The translations under genes were made by a program, and so were the position numbers. The notes below the pieces were generated by a model that ran no database searches, had not been told where the DNA came from, and worked only from the letters and a program-made list of their open reading frames with translations. A stretch of 64,000 nucleotides of DNA from JACVRW01 sp963812415 (lineage in GTDB: Bacteria; Actinomycetota; Thermoleophilia; Solirubrobacterales; Thermoleophilaceae): assembly GCA_963812415.1 (NCBI GenBank), contig CAWEVH010000004.1:40374-104373 (forward strand), given 5' to 3'. This document shows positions 43,931 through 53,210 of this stretch, in pieces. Every line of letters starts with the position of its first letter. Position 1 is the stretch's first letter.

Positions 43931-44532
43931 GCGGAGTTCGGCTCCGCGCTGCCGTCGCGCGTGACGCCCGGCGGGTCGACGCTCGTGTCGACGAAGGCGC
44001 AGAAGTAGCGCTCACGGTCGTCGCGAGCGATGCAGGTCCGGAAGTAGTCCTCGCCGAGCCGGATCGTGTTCGCGGTCTCCAGGTTGCGGGCGAGCTCGGG
44101 GCTGTTCTGCGAGAGCACGAAGGTGCGGAAGGCCTCGGCGTTGCGCTCGGTGTCCTCCGTCTCGGAGACGACCACCGGTCGCGCCGCCAACCCCGCGGCG
44201 AGCACGCCAACCACGCTCGCGAGCAGCAGGCCGGTGCCCACGCGGTCGACGAGCACCTCTCGCCGTGCCCGCGCGGGCGCGCCGGGCGCCGCGGGCGTGC
44301 GGTTGCTCCAGAGTCGCCGGGCGAGCCAGGGAGCCACGAGGCCGACCAGCACCAGGTTCCCGAACGTGGCCAGCAGGATCCCGGGAATCAGGTCGACGCC
44401 GGTGCGCACGGGAGGCAGCAGATGCAGGATCAAGCCGTCGACCAGCGTGATCGCGACGAACGACGGCCACATCCATGCGCCGCGCAGGCGCCAGCGGATC
44501 CTGGTCGGCCAGAAGCGCTCCTCTCGGTCCAC
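43915..44532 (-). CDS. Membrane protein of unknown function
   Basis: 205 residues, GTG start. Three hydrophobic helices are visible (FVAITLVDGLILHLLPPV, GILLATFGNLVLVGLVAPWLARRL, VGTGLLLASVVGVLAAGLAARPVVV), followed by an extracytoplasmic tail with two cysteines (FRTCIARDD, RYFCAFVD). I do not recognise the family. It starts back to back with lipB, and their -10 boxes overlap. Confidence 0.7.
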   Translation of the reverse strand: MDREERFWPTRIRWRLRGAWMWPSFVAITLVDGLILHLLPPVRTGVDLIPGILLATFGNLVLVGLVAPWLARRLWSNRTPAAPGAPARARREVLVDRVGTGLLLASVVGVLAAGLAARPVVVSETEDTERNAEAFRTFVLSQNSPELARNLETANTIRLGEDYFRTCIARDDRERYFCAFVDTSVDPPGVTRDGSAEPNSAYKVR

Positions 44533-44539
44533 GCGACGC

Positions 44540-44549
44540 AGAGTAGCCT
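44540..44549. promoter_or_regulatory. Overlapping divergent -10 boxes between lipB and a membrane-protein gene
   Basis: TAGCCT on the plus strand (44544-44549) is 7 nt before the lipB GTG at 44557. TACTCT on the minus strand (44545-44540) is 7 nt before the GTG at 44532. The two hexamers share two base pairs, so both genes would have leaderless mRNAs from promoters that cannot be occupied at the same time. Confidence 0.55.
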
Positions 44550-44556
44550 TGGGTGG

Positions 44557-45243
44557 GTGGACGACCTCTGGGTCACCCAGCTCGGGCGGATCGGCTATCG
44601 CGACGGCGTCGCGCTCCAGACACAGCTTCGGGAACGCCGCCAGGCGGGGCTGCTGCCGGACGTGCTGCTCGTGCTCGAGCATCCGCCCGTCTACACCAAG
44701 GGGCGCCGCACGGAGCCGGGCGACCTGCCGATGGGCGAGGACTGGTACCGAGCCCAGGGCATCGACGTCTGCGAGACCGATCGCGGCGGGCGCGTGACCT
44801 ACCACGGTCCCGGCCAGCTCGTGGCCTATCCGATCGTGGCGGTGGAGCGCGTCGCGGACTTCGTGGCAACCATGGAGCGGGCGATCGTGGCCGCGCTGGC
44901 GGACGAGGGCATCGCGGCGGAGCGGCGCGACACGCCGTTCACGGGCATCTGGACGGGCGACGCGAAGATCGCGTCGATCGGGGTGCGCGTCAGCGGCGGG
45001 ATCTCGACCCACGGGCTCGCCGTGAACGTGGACAACGACCTCCAGCCGTTCGAGTGGATCGTGCCCTGCGGGATCGACCACGTGCGGATGACGTCGGTGT
45101 CGAAGGAGACCGGTCGCGCCGGCCTGCTGCCCTGCTTCCGCAAGCGGATGGCCTGGCGCTTCTGCGAGGCGTTCGGGCGCCGGCAGCGACTGGTGAGCCC
45201 GCGCCGGGTGCTCGAGGCGCCCCGCGAGGTCGTACCCGCATGA
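44557..45243 (+). CDS. lipB: Octanoyltransferase LipB
   Basis: 228 residues, GTG start. Transfers octanoate from acyl carrier protein to lipoyl domains. Motifs: VLEHPPVYTKGRR, RGGRVTYHGPGQLVAYP, the Lys of GDAKIASIGVRVSGGISTHG and the acyl-thioester Cys in IVPCGIDH. The start at 44557 is fixed by the leaderless -10 box and by the usual WVTQLGRIGY opening. Overlaps lipA by four bases; together they lipoylate PdhC. Confidence 0.94.
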   Translation: MDDLWVTQLGRIGYRDGVALQTQLRERRQAGLLPDVLLVLEHPPVYTKGRRTEPGDLPMGEDWYRAQGIDVCETDRGGRVTYHGPGQLVAYPIVAVERVADFVATMERAIVAALADEGIAAERRDTPFTGIWTGDAKIASIGVRVSGGISTHGLAVNVDNDLQPFEWIVPCGIDHVRMTSVSKETGRAGLLPCFRKRMAWRFCEAFGRRQRLVSPRRVLEAPREVVPA

Positions 45244-46175
45244 GCACCCGCTCGCGCTCGAACCCCGGCGGGGCCCGGGTGCTCGACATGGGCGAGGTCC
45301 GGCCGTTCCGCGACCGCAAGCCGGCCTGGTTCAAGCGTCCGGCGCCGGGCGGGCCGCAGTACCGCGAGCTGCGCTCCATGATCGAGGGGGAGGGCCTCCA
45401 CACGGTCTGCCAGGAGGCGGCCTGCCCCAACATCGGCGAGTGCTGGGAGCGCGGCACCGCCACCTTCATGATCCTCGGGGACACCTGCACGCGGCGCTGC
45501 GGCTTCTGCAACGTCAAGACCGGCAAGCCGACCCACAACGACCCGCTCGAGCCGCTGCGCGTGGCGCAGTCGGTCAAGCGGATGGGCCTCCGCCACGCGG
45601 TGATCACGAGCGTCGACCGCGACGACCTGCCCGATCTCGGCGCGTCCGCGTTCGTCGGCGTGATCCGCTCGATCCGGCGGATGGCGCCGGGCTGCAAGGT
45701 CGAGGTGCTCACCCCGGACTTCCGCGGCGAGGAGATGCCGCTCGCGCGCGTGCTCGCCGAGCGTCCCGACGTCTTCAACCACAACGTCGAGACGGTGCCG
45801 CGGCTCTACCCGCTCGCGAGGCGCGGCTCCCGCTTCCTGCGCTCGTGCCGGGTGCTGCGGAACGCCAAGGAGCTCGGCGGCGACGAGGTGGTCACGAAGT
45901 CAGGCCTGATGACCGGGCTCGGCGAGTCGAAGCAGGAGCTGGTCGAGGCCTTCGGGGTGCTGCGCGAGCACGGCGTGCAGGTGCTCACCGTCGGGCAGTA
46001 CCTGCGCCCGACCCGCGATCACCTGCCGGTGGTCCGCTACTGGCATCCGGACGAGTTCGCCGAGCTCGAGCGCGAGGCGTACGCGCTCGGCTTCGAGTCG
46101 GTGGCCGCCGGCCCGCTGGTGCGGTCGAGCTACCACGCCGAGCAGACACTCGCCCAGGCCTCGTCTGGCGTCTGA
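45240..46175 (+). CDS. lipA: Lipoyl synthase LipA
   Basis: 311 residues. Radical-SAM enzyme that inserts two sulfurs into octanoyl groups. Auxiliary cluster cysteines in CQEAACPNIGECWE, radical-SAM CxxxCxxC in TRRCGFCNVKTG, plus GLGESKQEL and the C-terminal VRSSYHAEQ with the conserved serine. ATG overlaps the lipB stop (ATGA). Confidence 0.95.
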   Translation: MSTRSRSNPGGARVLDMGEVRPFRDRKPAWFKRPAPGGPQYRELRSMIEGEGLHTVCQEAACPNIGECWERGTATFMILGDTCTRRCGFCNVKTGKPTHNDPLEPLRVAQSVKRMGLRHAVITSVDRDDLPDLGASAFVGVIRSIRRMAPGCKVEVLTPDFRGEEMPLARVLAERPDVFNHNVETVPRLYPLARRGSRFLRSCRVLRNAKELGGDEVVTKSGLMTGLGESKQELVEAFGVLREHGVQVLTVGQYLRPTRDHLPVVRYWHPDEFAELEREAYALGFESVAAGPLVRSSYHAEQTLAQASSGV

Positions 46176-46230
46176 TGTCCGGCGGGCGTCGCCCAGGCGG
46201 CGGCGGACGCCGCGGCTGGCGCTCGCAACG

Positions 46231-47208
46231 GTGCTCGGGCTGCTCGCGGCGGGCGCGGTCGTGCTCGCGGCGAACGGGTCGCCGGGCGACGCGGGCGCGG
46301 ACGGCTGGCGCCCGCTCGCCCCCTCGCCGCTCGAGCGCACCGAGGTGGCGGCGGCACGGATCGGCGGTGCGATCTACGTCGTCGGGGGGTTCGAGCGCTC
46401 GAGCGGCAGGACCGTGGCGTCGGTGGCCCGCTACGACATCCGGCGCCGCCGCTGGTCGACCGTCCGCGACATGCCCCTGGCGCTCAACCACGCCACCGCG
46501 GTGGCCTACCGCGGGCGCCTGTACGTGCACGGCGGCTACCGGAGCGCGACCGACCTCGCCGAGCCCACCGGGGCGCTGCTCCGCTACGACCCGCGCACGG
46601 GGCGCTGGCGCAGGCTGCCGGCCGCGCCCACCCCGCGCGCCGCGCACGCCGCGGCCGTGCTGGACGGCCGCCTCTACGTGGCGGGCGGCGCGAACGACTC
46701 CGGCTCGCTCCGCAGCCTCGAGGTGTACGACTTCGCCCGGCGCCGCTGGAGCGCGGGTCCGAGCTTCCCGGGGCCGGCGCGCAACCACACCGCGGGCGTC
46801 GCCTCGGGCGGGTGGTTCTACGTGCTCGCCGGTCGCGACGGCGGCAACCTCGGTGCCGCCGAACGCTTCCACCCACGTCGCCGCGTGTGGAGGCGGCTGC
46901 CGGACATGGGCGTCGCGCGCAGCGGAATCGCGGCGGTGCGGCTACGGGACGGCCGCATCGTGGCGTTCGGGGGCGAGCAGCTCGGCGCGGGCGGCCGCAC
47001 GATCGCCGAGGTGGAGCTGTTCGATCCGAGCGCGCGGCGCTGGCGGCGCCTCCCCGACCTGCGCACCCCGCGTCACGGGCTCGGAGGCGCGGCGCTCGGA
47101 CGCCGTGTCTTCGCGATCGAGGGCGGCACCGCGCCCGGCCTCACGCATTCGAGGGCGATCGAGTACCTGGACGTGCCGAGCATCCTGGCCGAGCCCGAGC
47201 GGGACTGA
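46231..47208 (+). CDS. Secreted kelch-repeat beta-propeller protein
   Basis: 325 residues from GTG 46231. An N-terminal hydrophobic segment (LGLLAAGAVVLAANG) is followed by about five to six kelch blades, each with a GGF/GGY/GGA pair and Arg-x-Trp spacing (IYVVGGFERSS, LYVHGGYRS, LYVAGGANDSG, FYVLAGRDGG, IVAFGGEQLG, VFAIEGGTA). The real start may be ATG 46175, which overlaps the lipA stop: MSGGRRPGGG joins RRTPRLALATVLG if one base is corrected near 46205. Probably an extracytoplasmic binding protein; partner unknown. Confidence 0.8.
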   Translation: MLGLLAAGAVVLAANGSPGDAGADGWRPLAPSPLERTEVAAARIGGAIYVVGGFERSSGRTVASVARYDIRRRRWSTVRDMPLALNHATAVAYRGRLYVHGGYRSATDLAEPTGALLRYDPRTGRWRRLPAAPTPRAAHAAAVLDGRLYVAGGANDSGSLRSLEVYDFARRRWSAGPSFPGPARNHTAGVASGGWFYVLAGRDGGNLGAAERFHPRRRVWRRLPDMGVARSGIAAVRLRDGRIVAFGGEQLGAGGRTIAEVELFDPSARRWRRLPDLRTPRHGLGGAALGRRVFAIEGGTAPGLTHSRAIEYLDVPSILAEPERD

Positions 47209-47262
47209 CGCCTACCTCGCTGAGGCCACACGCGCTTCAGGCATCATGGCCCGGGAGGCGTC

Positions 47263-48042
47263 GTGTTCCCGCTCAAGGACGACATTCCCACCCGCCGCTT
47301 CCCGGTGGTCACGCTGGCGCTCATCGTCATCAACGTGGCCGTCTACTTCCTCTTCGAGCAGGGGCTCTGGGACCTCGGCGAGACGGGCAACGAGCGCGTG
47401 CTCGAGTTCGGAGCGATCCCGTACGAGATCTCCCACCCGGGCGATGAGTGCGCGGTCGACGCGAGTGGCTCCCAGGTGGTATGCGAGGGCCAGGAAGGCG
47501 TATCGGGGAGCGCCCCCGAACAGGTCCCCTGGTGGGCCACGATCTTCACCTCGATGTTCATGCACGGCAGCCTGCTGCACCTCGGGGGCAACATGCTGTT
47601 CCTGTGGATCTTCGGCAACAACGTCGAGGACTCGATGAGCCGCGTCGGCTACCTCGCCTTCTACCTGCTCGGGGGCATCGCCGCGCTCGGCGCCCAGGTG
47701 GTGATCAACACGGACTCGGCGGTGCCGACAGTGGGCGCAAGCGGGGCGATCGCGGCGGTGCTCGGCGGCTACGCGCTCCTCTATCCCCGCGCGCGCGTGA
47801 TCACGCTCGTCTTCATCATCATCATCTTCACCGTGATCGAGCTTCCGGCGCTGGTCGTGCTCGGCCTCTGGTTCCTGTTGCAGCTGCTGCCGGCGTTCAG
47901 CGAGCCGGTCGTGGCGGAGGGAGGCGGCGTGGCGTACTTCGCCCACATCGGCGGTTTCCTGTTCGGCCTGGCCCTGATCAAGCTGTTCGCGACCAACGTG
48001 CACGAGGACTACGACGCACACCGTCGCCTGCCGGTGTATTAG
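47263..48042 (+). CDS. Rhomboid-family intramembrane serine protease
   Basis: 259 residues, GTG start with GGGAGG upstream. Transmembrane helices with the catalytic serine in TVGASGAIAAVLGGYALLYPRAR, HLGGNMLFLWIFGNNVEDSMS earlier, and the catalytic His in VAYFAHIGGFLFGLAL. An extracytoplasmic loop after TM1 (about 45 residues) contains two cysteines (DECAVD, VVCEGQ) that could form a disulfide. It cleaves membrane proteins within the bilayer. Confidence 0.9.
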   Translation: MFPLKDDIPTRRFPVVTLALIVINVAVYFLFEQGLWDLGETGNERVLEFGAIPYEISHPGDECAVDASGSQVVCEGQEGVSGSAPEQVPWWATIFTSMFMHGSLLHLGGNMLFLWIFGNNVEDSMSRVGYLAFYLLGGIAALGAQVVINTDSAVPTVGASGAIAAVLGGYALLYPRARVITLVFIIIIFTVIELPALVVLGLWFLLQLLPAFSEPVVAEGGGVAYFAHIGGFLFGLALIKLFATNVHEDYDAHRRLPVY

Positions 48043-48050
48043 ATGAGCTG

Positions 48051-48227
48051 ATGGCGCGCACGCTCGTGCTGCTCGGAAGCCTCACGATCATCTGCCTGCT
48101 GGCGTTCCTCACGATCTCGGTGGCGGTGCGAGACGGCATCGACGTGCTCGTGGTGCTGTCCGCCATCGTCCTCGCCCTGCTCGGGTTCGGCGTGCTGGGG
48201 GCGCTCACGACCCCGCCGGCCGAATGA
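48051..48227 (+). CDS. Small two-helix membrane protein
   Basis: 58 residues. Two hydrophobic helices, LVLLGSLTIICLLAFLTISVAV and VLVVLSAIVLALLGFGVLGAL. Starts 9 bp after the rhomboid gene and overlaps the D,D-carboxypeptidase gene by four bases (ATGA), so it sits within a three-gene unit. Function unknown. Confidence 0.68.
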   Translation: MARTLVLLGSLTIICLLAFLTISVAVRDGIDVLVVLSAIVLALLGFGVLGALTTPPAE

Positions 48228-49180
48228 GCGCGCGCCTGACATTCGTGCTGCTCCTGATCGCGCCGCTGGCGGGCATCGGCTTGGCCGTCTACAGCTCGTT
48301 CATCCGCGACGACGAGTACGCGCAGCCGCTCGTGCGCGTGATCGGGCCCGCGCCCGAGCCGGCGCACGCCACGGTTCCCTCAACCACGGCGCCGCGGGTG
48401 CCGGGGGTGTCACTCGCATCCGTCGATGCCTTCCACATGCCGCTCCGGAAGCCGCCCCGGGCCGGGCTCGTGTTCGACCTCGACACGGGCTCCGTGCTGT
48501 GGCGCATGCGTCCCGAGCGGACCGTGCCGATCGCCAGCCTCACCAAGATCATGACCGCCCTGCTCGTGGTCGAGCGCACGCGTCCGCGCGAGCCGGTGCG
48601 GATCACACCGGCCGCGCTCCGCTACAGCGGGTCGGGCGTGGGGGTGCTGCCCAAGGGCCGCCGCGTACGTCTCGAGACGCTCCTGAACGGTCTGCTGATC
48701 GTGTCCGGGAACGACGCCGCGATCGCGCTCGCGGTGCACGTGGCCGGGAGCGAGCGGCGCTTCGTGCGCCGGATGAACGAGCGCGCGCGCCAGTGGGGCC
48801 TCGGCTGCACCCACTTCGCCTCCTCGCACGGGCTCGAGGACGGCAACCGCTCGTGCGCTCGCGACCTCGCTGTGCTCACGCGCCTCGCCATGCAACGGCC
48901 GCGCATTCGCCGCATCACGAGGCGTGAGCAGGCGGACTTCCGCTTCCCGATCAAGGGCCACCGGCTGTACCTGTCCGGGCACAACCCGCTTCACCGCCTC
49001 GACTACCGGGGCACGCTCGGCCTGAAGACCGGCTACACGTACGCCGCGGGGCGCTGCTTCGTGGGCGTCGCCCGCCGGAACGGCCGCACCCTCGGCGTGG
49101 TGCTGCTGAACTCGAAGGATCCGAGCAAGCACGCGCCCAAGCTGCTGGACGCGGCGTTCGCGACCGACCCGGCCGGGTAG
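48224..49180 (+). CDS. D-alanyl-D-alanine carboxypeptidase (S11, DacA-type)
   Basis: 318 residues. N-terminal signal/anchor followed by a penicillin-binding domain with the three active-site motifs: Ser-x-x-Lys in IASLTKIMT, Ser-x-Asn in VSGNDAAI and Lys-Thr-Gly in LGLKTGYTY. It trims the last D-alanine from peptidoglycan stem peptides outside the membrane. The motif distances and ASSHGLEDGN fit the S11 family. No C-terminal amphipathic anchor is visible. Confidence 0.92.
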   Translation: MSARLTFVLLLIAPLAGIGLAVYSSFIRDDEYAQPLVRVIGPAPEPAHATVPSTTAPRVPGVSLASVDAFHMPLRKPPRAGLVFDLDTGSVLWRMRPERTVPIASLTKIMTALLVVERTRPREPVRITPAALRYSGSGVGVLPKGRRVRLETLLNGLLIVSGNDAAIALAVHVAGSERRFVRRMNERARQWGLGCTHFASSHGLEDGNRSCARDLAVLTRLAMQRPRIRRITRREQADFRFPIKGHRLYLSGHNPLHRLDYRGTLGLKTGYTYAAGRCFVGVARRNGRTLGVVLLNSKDPSKHAPKLLDAAFATDPAG

Positions 49181-49206
49181 CGAACTCCGGCTCCGCCCGA
49201 TCAATC

Positions 49207-52200
49207 CTAGGCGCGGAAGGACGCCTGCTCGAAGGATTCCAGCGCGCTTGACCCGAGCTCGTGCCCAAGCGTGGCGGCGAGCTCGGCCGTCGACGTCACG
49301 CCGAGCTTGGTCATCGCCGAAGCCTGCAGAAGCCGAGCGCTTCGCCGACCGAGGAAGAGGCGGTGCGCGATGTCGTCGACCGGTGCGCCGGCACCGGCGG
49401 CCAGCGCGACCTCGAGCTCGAGCGGTGCCAGTCGGTCGAGTTGGTTGACCTGTGCGAGGCGGCACCGTGCCTCCCGCGGCTACGATCTCCCTTCGCGCTC
49501 GCTCGGCCCATGGCTCGGCGCCGAGCTCCTCGAAGACCAGCAGGGCCGCCGACAGCCGATCGGTCGCCTCGACGCAGCGACCCGCACCGACCAGTCGCGC
49601 GCCGTAGAGCAGCTCGGTGCGGGCCCGCTCGAACGGTCCGGTGGTTTCCACGTCGCGGCGCCAAGGCCTCCTCGAAACGCATGTCGAGCTCGGAATCGGA
49701 CGCCAGGAGCGCGCGGCAGCGGGCGGCCAGGGCGAGTGCCGACGGCCGCCCTGTCCGTGCCGCCTCGGCTGCGAAACCGTCGAGCGCCGCCTGCGCCTCT
49801 TGCATGCGGCCGACCAGCGCATAGGCCTCGACCAAGTCGGGAAGCCGGTGCGGCGTCCGGGCCGCGTCCGACCAACCGGCCTCCCGCTGGAGATCCCGGA
49901 CCTCCTCGAGCGCGACGATGGCGCGTTCGAATCGTCCACATCCGAGATCCAAGAGGCCGAGCGCGGCGGCGGCGCGGTCGAGCCGCGACCCAGCGCCGAG
50001 GCGACCGGCGAGTTCGAGCGCTTCAGCGGCGTGTGCGCGGCATGCGTCGCCTGTCCTCGCGCCGCCTCGAGCCAGGCGAGCGCGCCGAGCGCGAGACCTC
50101 GGTCGGCGCCATTGCCGGTCTCCTGCGCCAATTGCACCGCCTCGGCCAGCGCTGCTGCTGCGACACGCCAGCGGCCGGTGTTGAGGTCGACGCCGGCGAG
50201 GCGGACGAGGGCGTAGGGAAGCAGGTCGGCGGAGCCCGCGTTGCGCGCCTCGGCGGTCGCGCGTGTGAGCACGTCGCGTGCGCGCTCGTTTCGACCCGCG
50301 AGTGCGAGCGCCGCGCCGAGATATGGATGCGGCCGCTCCTGATGCGCTCCGTCTTGAGGGGAACGGGCGTCTGCGGCGTCGATCAGCGCTGCGCCCTCGC
50401 CGTACTCGCCGGCGAAGATCAACGCCATGCCGAGCAACAGGCTCGAGGCCAGCTCGACGCGGCCGCCCGCATCATGCGCCAGCCGCATGGAACGGCGTGC
50501 CAGACGCACTGCATCTGCGGGTGACCCGGCCCTGAGCGATGGCAGGACGGCGTCGGCGAGGATCTCGGCCGCCTTCTCGGGGTCGTGGGTCTCGCAGCGC
50601 TCAGCGGCCTCCATCAGCCAATCCCGCGCCCGCGCTGCATCGCCGCCGCGGGCCGCGATTCGCCCGCGGGTGTGTTCGAGCTCGATCCGCAGCCGGTATC
50701 GGGTCACGAATTCCATCGCCGCGCGGATATGGTCGAGCGCGGCATGTAGATGACCCGCCTGGTGAGCGCTCTGCGCGGCACGCAGCAATCGCTCTGCACG
50801 CCGGTCGGGATCGGGGGTCAGGCGGGCTGCGGTCTCGAGAGCATGGGCAGCGGCCGCGTAGGCGGCCTGCTCACCGGCGCGGGTGGCCACGCCGTCGAGT
50901 CCGGCCGCGACCGCCTCATCCGGACCGGTCGCCGCATGCGCCCGGTGCCAGAGGCCCAGCTCACCGCCCACGGCTTCGGCGAGCGCGCCGTGTGCGGCGC
51001 GGCGCTCCGCCGTCAAGGCCGAGTAGGAAACAGCGGTGCGCGCCAGTTCATGGCAGAACGTCACGCGCGCCGCGTCCTGCATGACCAGCCCAGCCTCCTC
51101 CGCGGGTTCGAGCACATCCGGCTCGAGCCCGAACGCGCTACATGCCCGAGCGACCGCCTCTCGGTTGCCATGCCGAGTCAGCGCAGCAAGCAGCAGCGCC
51201 TGGCGTGTGTCGGCTGGCAGCGCCTCGACGCGACGCAGGTACGCCCACTCCGCCGATGGCGCCAACGACCCGTCGAGGGGTGCCTCGGCGCGGCGCTGCG
51301 CGGGAGTGAGGTCGCGCGCGATCTCCAGCAGCGCGAGCGGGTTGCCCCGGGCGCGTTCGAGGATCCGCTCGACCACCGGCGGCGCGAGCTCGCCACCGAA
51401 CGACGTCGCGAGCAGGGCGAGGGCGTGCGCCGAGTCGAGACCGCGAAGCCGCACCTCCTCGGCCTCGGCGAAGATGTCGTCTGATTCCGTCGCGATCACG
51501 AGCGCGATGCCGTCGATCTGCAGTCGGCGCGCGATGAACGGGATGGCCTCGGCCGACTCATCGTCAAGCAGGAGCGCGTTGTCGACAACGGCCAGGATCG
51601 GAGTCGCCTCCGCCGCCGCAGTGAGAAGGTCAAGCACGCCGGCGTAGACCACGTAACGGTCAACGCTGCCTCGAGGTGCGCCCAGCCCGAACGCCGCCGA
51701 TAGTGCCGCGGCGCGCGCCGCGGGCAGATGCTCGAGCCCGTCGAGCAGCGGCTCGCATAGCTCTGCGAGCCCCGCGAACCGCTGGTCGCCGGCCAGATCG
51801 TCGCCGCAGGTGCGGAGGACCGTCAGCCCACGGGCCCGGGCCACGGCGTCATCGAGCAGCGCCGTCTTTCCCGCTCCCGCCTCGCCGCGGACGACGATCA
51901 CCGAGCTGCCCCCCTGCCGCGCCACGGTCAGGGCGCGCGCTATGCGGGCACGCTCGCTCTCGCGTCCGATCAGCCCGCGTGCCGGTTCGGCCTGGAGAGG
52001 GTCGACGCTGCGCAGCGCCCGCGCCGTGCCGAGCAGGTTGCCGAGCCGCAACGCGTTCTCGAGCCAGCGTCCGAACAGCTGTCGTGCGCTCTCGCGAAGG
52101 CGCGGGACAAAGGCGCCGTACTCGTCCAGGAAGGGCGGAAGCGATCCGGCCCCGTGCCGCGACTCGAACAAGGCGATGGTGTCCGGGAACAGCTCCAGCC

Positions 52201-52786
52201 ACGCCTCGAGGTCCTCGCGCGAGGTCTCCAGGTGACATTGGATGCCGTATGCGACCCGGCCGAACCGGATCGCCTGGTTCTCGTAGCGCGGTGACCGGGC
52301 AAGCCGGATGGCGCCCGTAGGCAGTCCGAAATGGTTGGAATGCCACTCGCAAACGTCGATGTCAGGCGGGAACCCACGGAACACCGGGTCGCGACGAGCC
52401 GCGGCGGTGAGGAACACCTGGTTGATCCCGAGCTCGGCCTCATGCCCTCGGTAGCTGTGCGCTCCGAACGCCGACGCGAGCAGCTGAGCGCCGAAACACA
52501 CCCCGAAATACGGCACACCGCCAACTACGGCCTCACGCACCGTCTCCTTTTCGGGCGCGATCCAGGGAGACGCATCCAGATCCCACACGTCCGCCGCGGC
52601 GCCCATCACCACGAGGAAGTCGTAAGCGCGCCAGTCCGGGATCGGCTCGCCCTCGTCGACCATGACACGGTCCACATCGATCCCGCGGCCCTCCAGCACG
52701 TCGCCGTAGACGCCGATCGAATTGGGACGCAGATGTTCGAGCGCGAGTGCCCGCAAGGAGCAGCTCCGGAGAGCCTTGCCAACCAT
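49207..52786 (-). CDS. GATase1-AAA-TPR-LuxR fusion regulator, frameshifted near its C-terminus
   Basis: About 1,190 codons. Residues 1-240 form a class I glutamine-amidotransferase-like domain (nucleophile Cys in PYFGVCFGAQLLASAFG, His-Glu in GIQCHLETS). Next an NTPase of the MalT/LAL type (RGEAGAGKTALLDDAVARA; LIGRESERARIARAL), then a long helical/TPR stretch, and at the end a LuxR-type helix-turn-helix (TKLGVTSTAELAATLGHEL, read from 49207-49330). At least three indels between 49400 and 50030 break the last 250 residues. The start ATG 52786 leads into LRALALEHLRPNSIG. An amidotransferase domain on a LuxR-type regulator is unusual. Confidence 0.72.
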
Positions 52787-52898
52787 ACATCGCTCGCCGC
52801 AGCCCGGCGCGCCGTCGATGGTGCCTGACGGCCTGCTAGGACTCGTCCGGTCACTCGGTCGCAGCCGAGGCTCCTCTTCGGACGCTGCCTTGCGCCGA

Positions 52899-52971
52899 TG
52901 GAGCCAGCCGGGCTCGAACCGGCGACCTCCTGCTTGCAAAGCAGGTGCTCTTCCAGCTGAGCTATGGCCCC
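52899..52971 (-). tRNA. tRNA-Ala (anticodon TGC)
   Basis: 73 nt on the minus strand from GGGGCCATAGCTCAGC to GGCTGGCTCCA. The 7-bp acceptor stem contains one G-U pair; the anticodon loop TTTGCAA sits between CCTGC and GCAGG; the T-loop is GGTTCGAGC. The CCA end is not encoded. Confidence 0.95.
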
Positions 52972-52980
52972 AGGCGCCCA

Positions 52981-52986
52981 ATTCTA
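52981..52986 (-). promoter_or_regulatory. -10 box TAGAAT of tRNA-Ala(TGC)
   Basis: TAGAAT on the minus strand lies about 10 nt before the mature tRNA 5' end. A matching -35 box is not clear. Confidence 0.5.
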
Positions 52987-53118
52987 GGCCCACGACACCC
53001 GTTGAGCCGCGGGCGCGAACTTTCAGGGTTTTGCCGCTGCCGGTCGAGAAATCGTCTACCGACGGCATGGAGGGTTCCGTCGAGTCAAGCGGCACGGGAC
53101 GCCGCTGAGTTGCATAGT

Positions 53119-53148
53119 GCGGGGGTCGCCGGGGCGGGCGGCCCCCGC
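53119..53148 (-). terminator. Long GC hairpin upstream of tRNA-Ala(TGC)
   Basis: A 12-bp stem with one G-U pair (53119-53130 with 53137-53148) and a 6-nt loop. It lies between the stop of the acidic-protein gene (53211) and the tRNA on the same strand and probably ends the former transcript. The remaining bases 52987-53210 show no gene. Confidence 0.5.
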
Positions 53149-53210
53149 CGCAACTCGAAGGCTCGCGAGACCCGCCGTCGCTCGGGCAAGGCCGCCGCGT
53201 CGCCCACGCG

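Noticed and set aside
52972..53210. Possible small gene between tRNA-Ala(TGC) and the acidic-protein gene
   Set aside because: Open frames exist but consist of Arg/Ser/Ala-rich shadow sequence; the region is better explained by a promoter and a hairpin.
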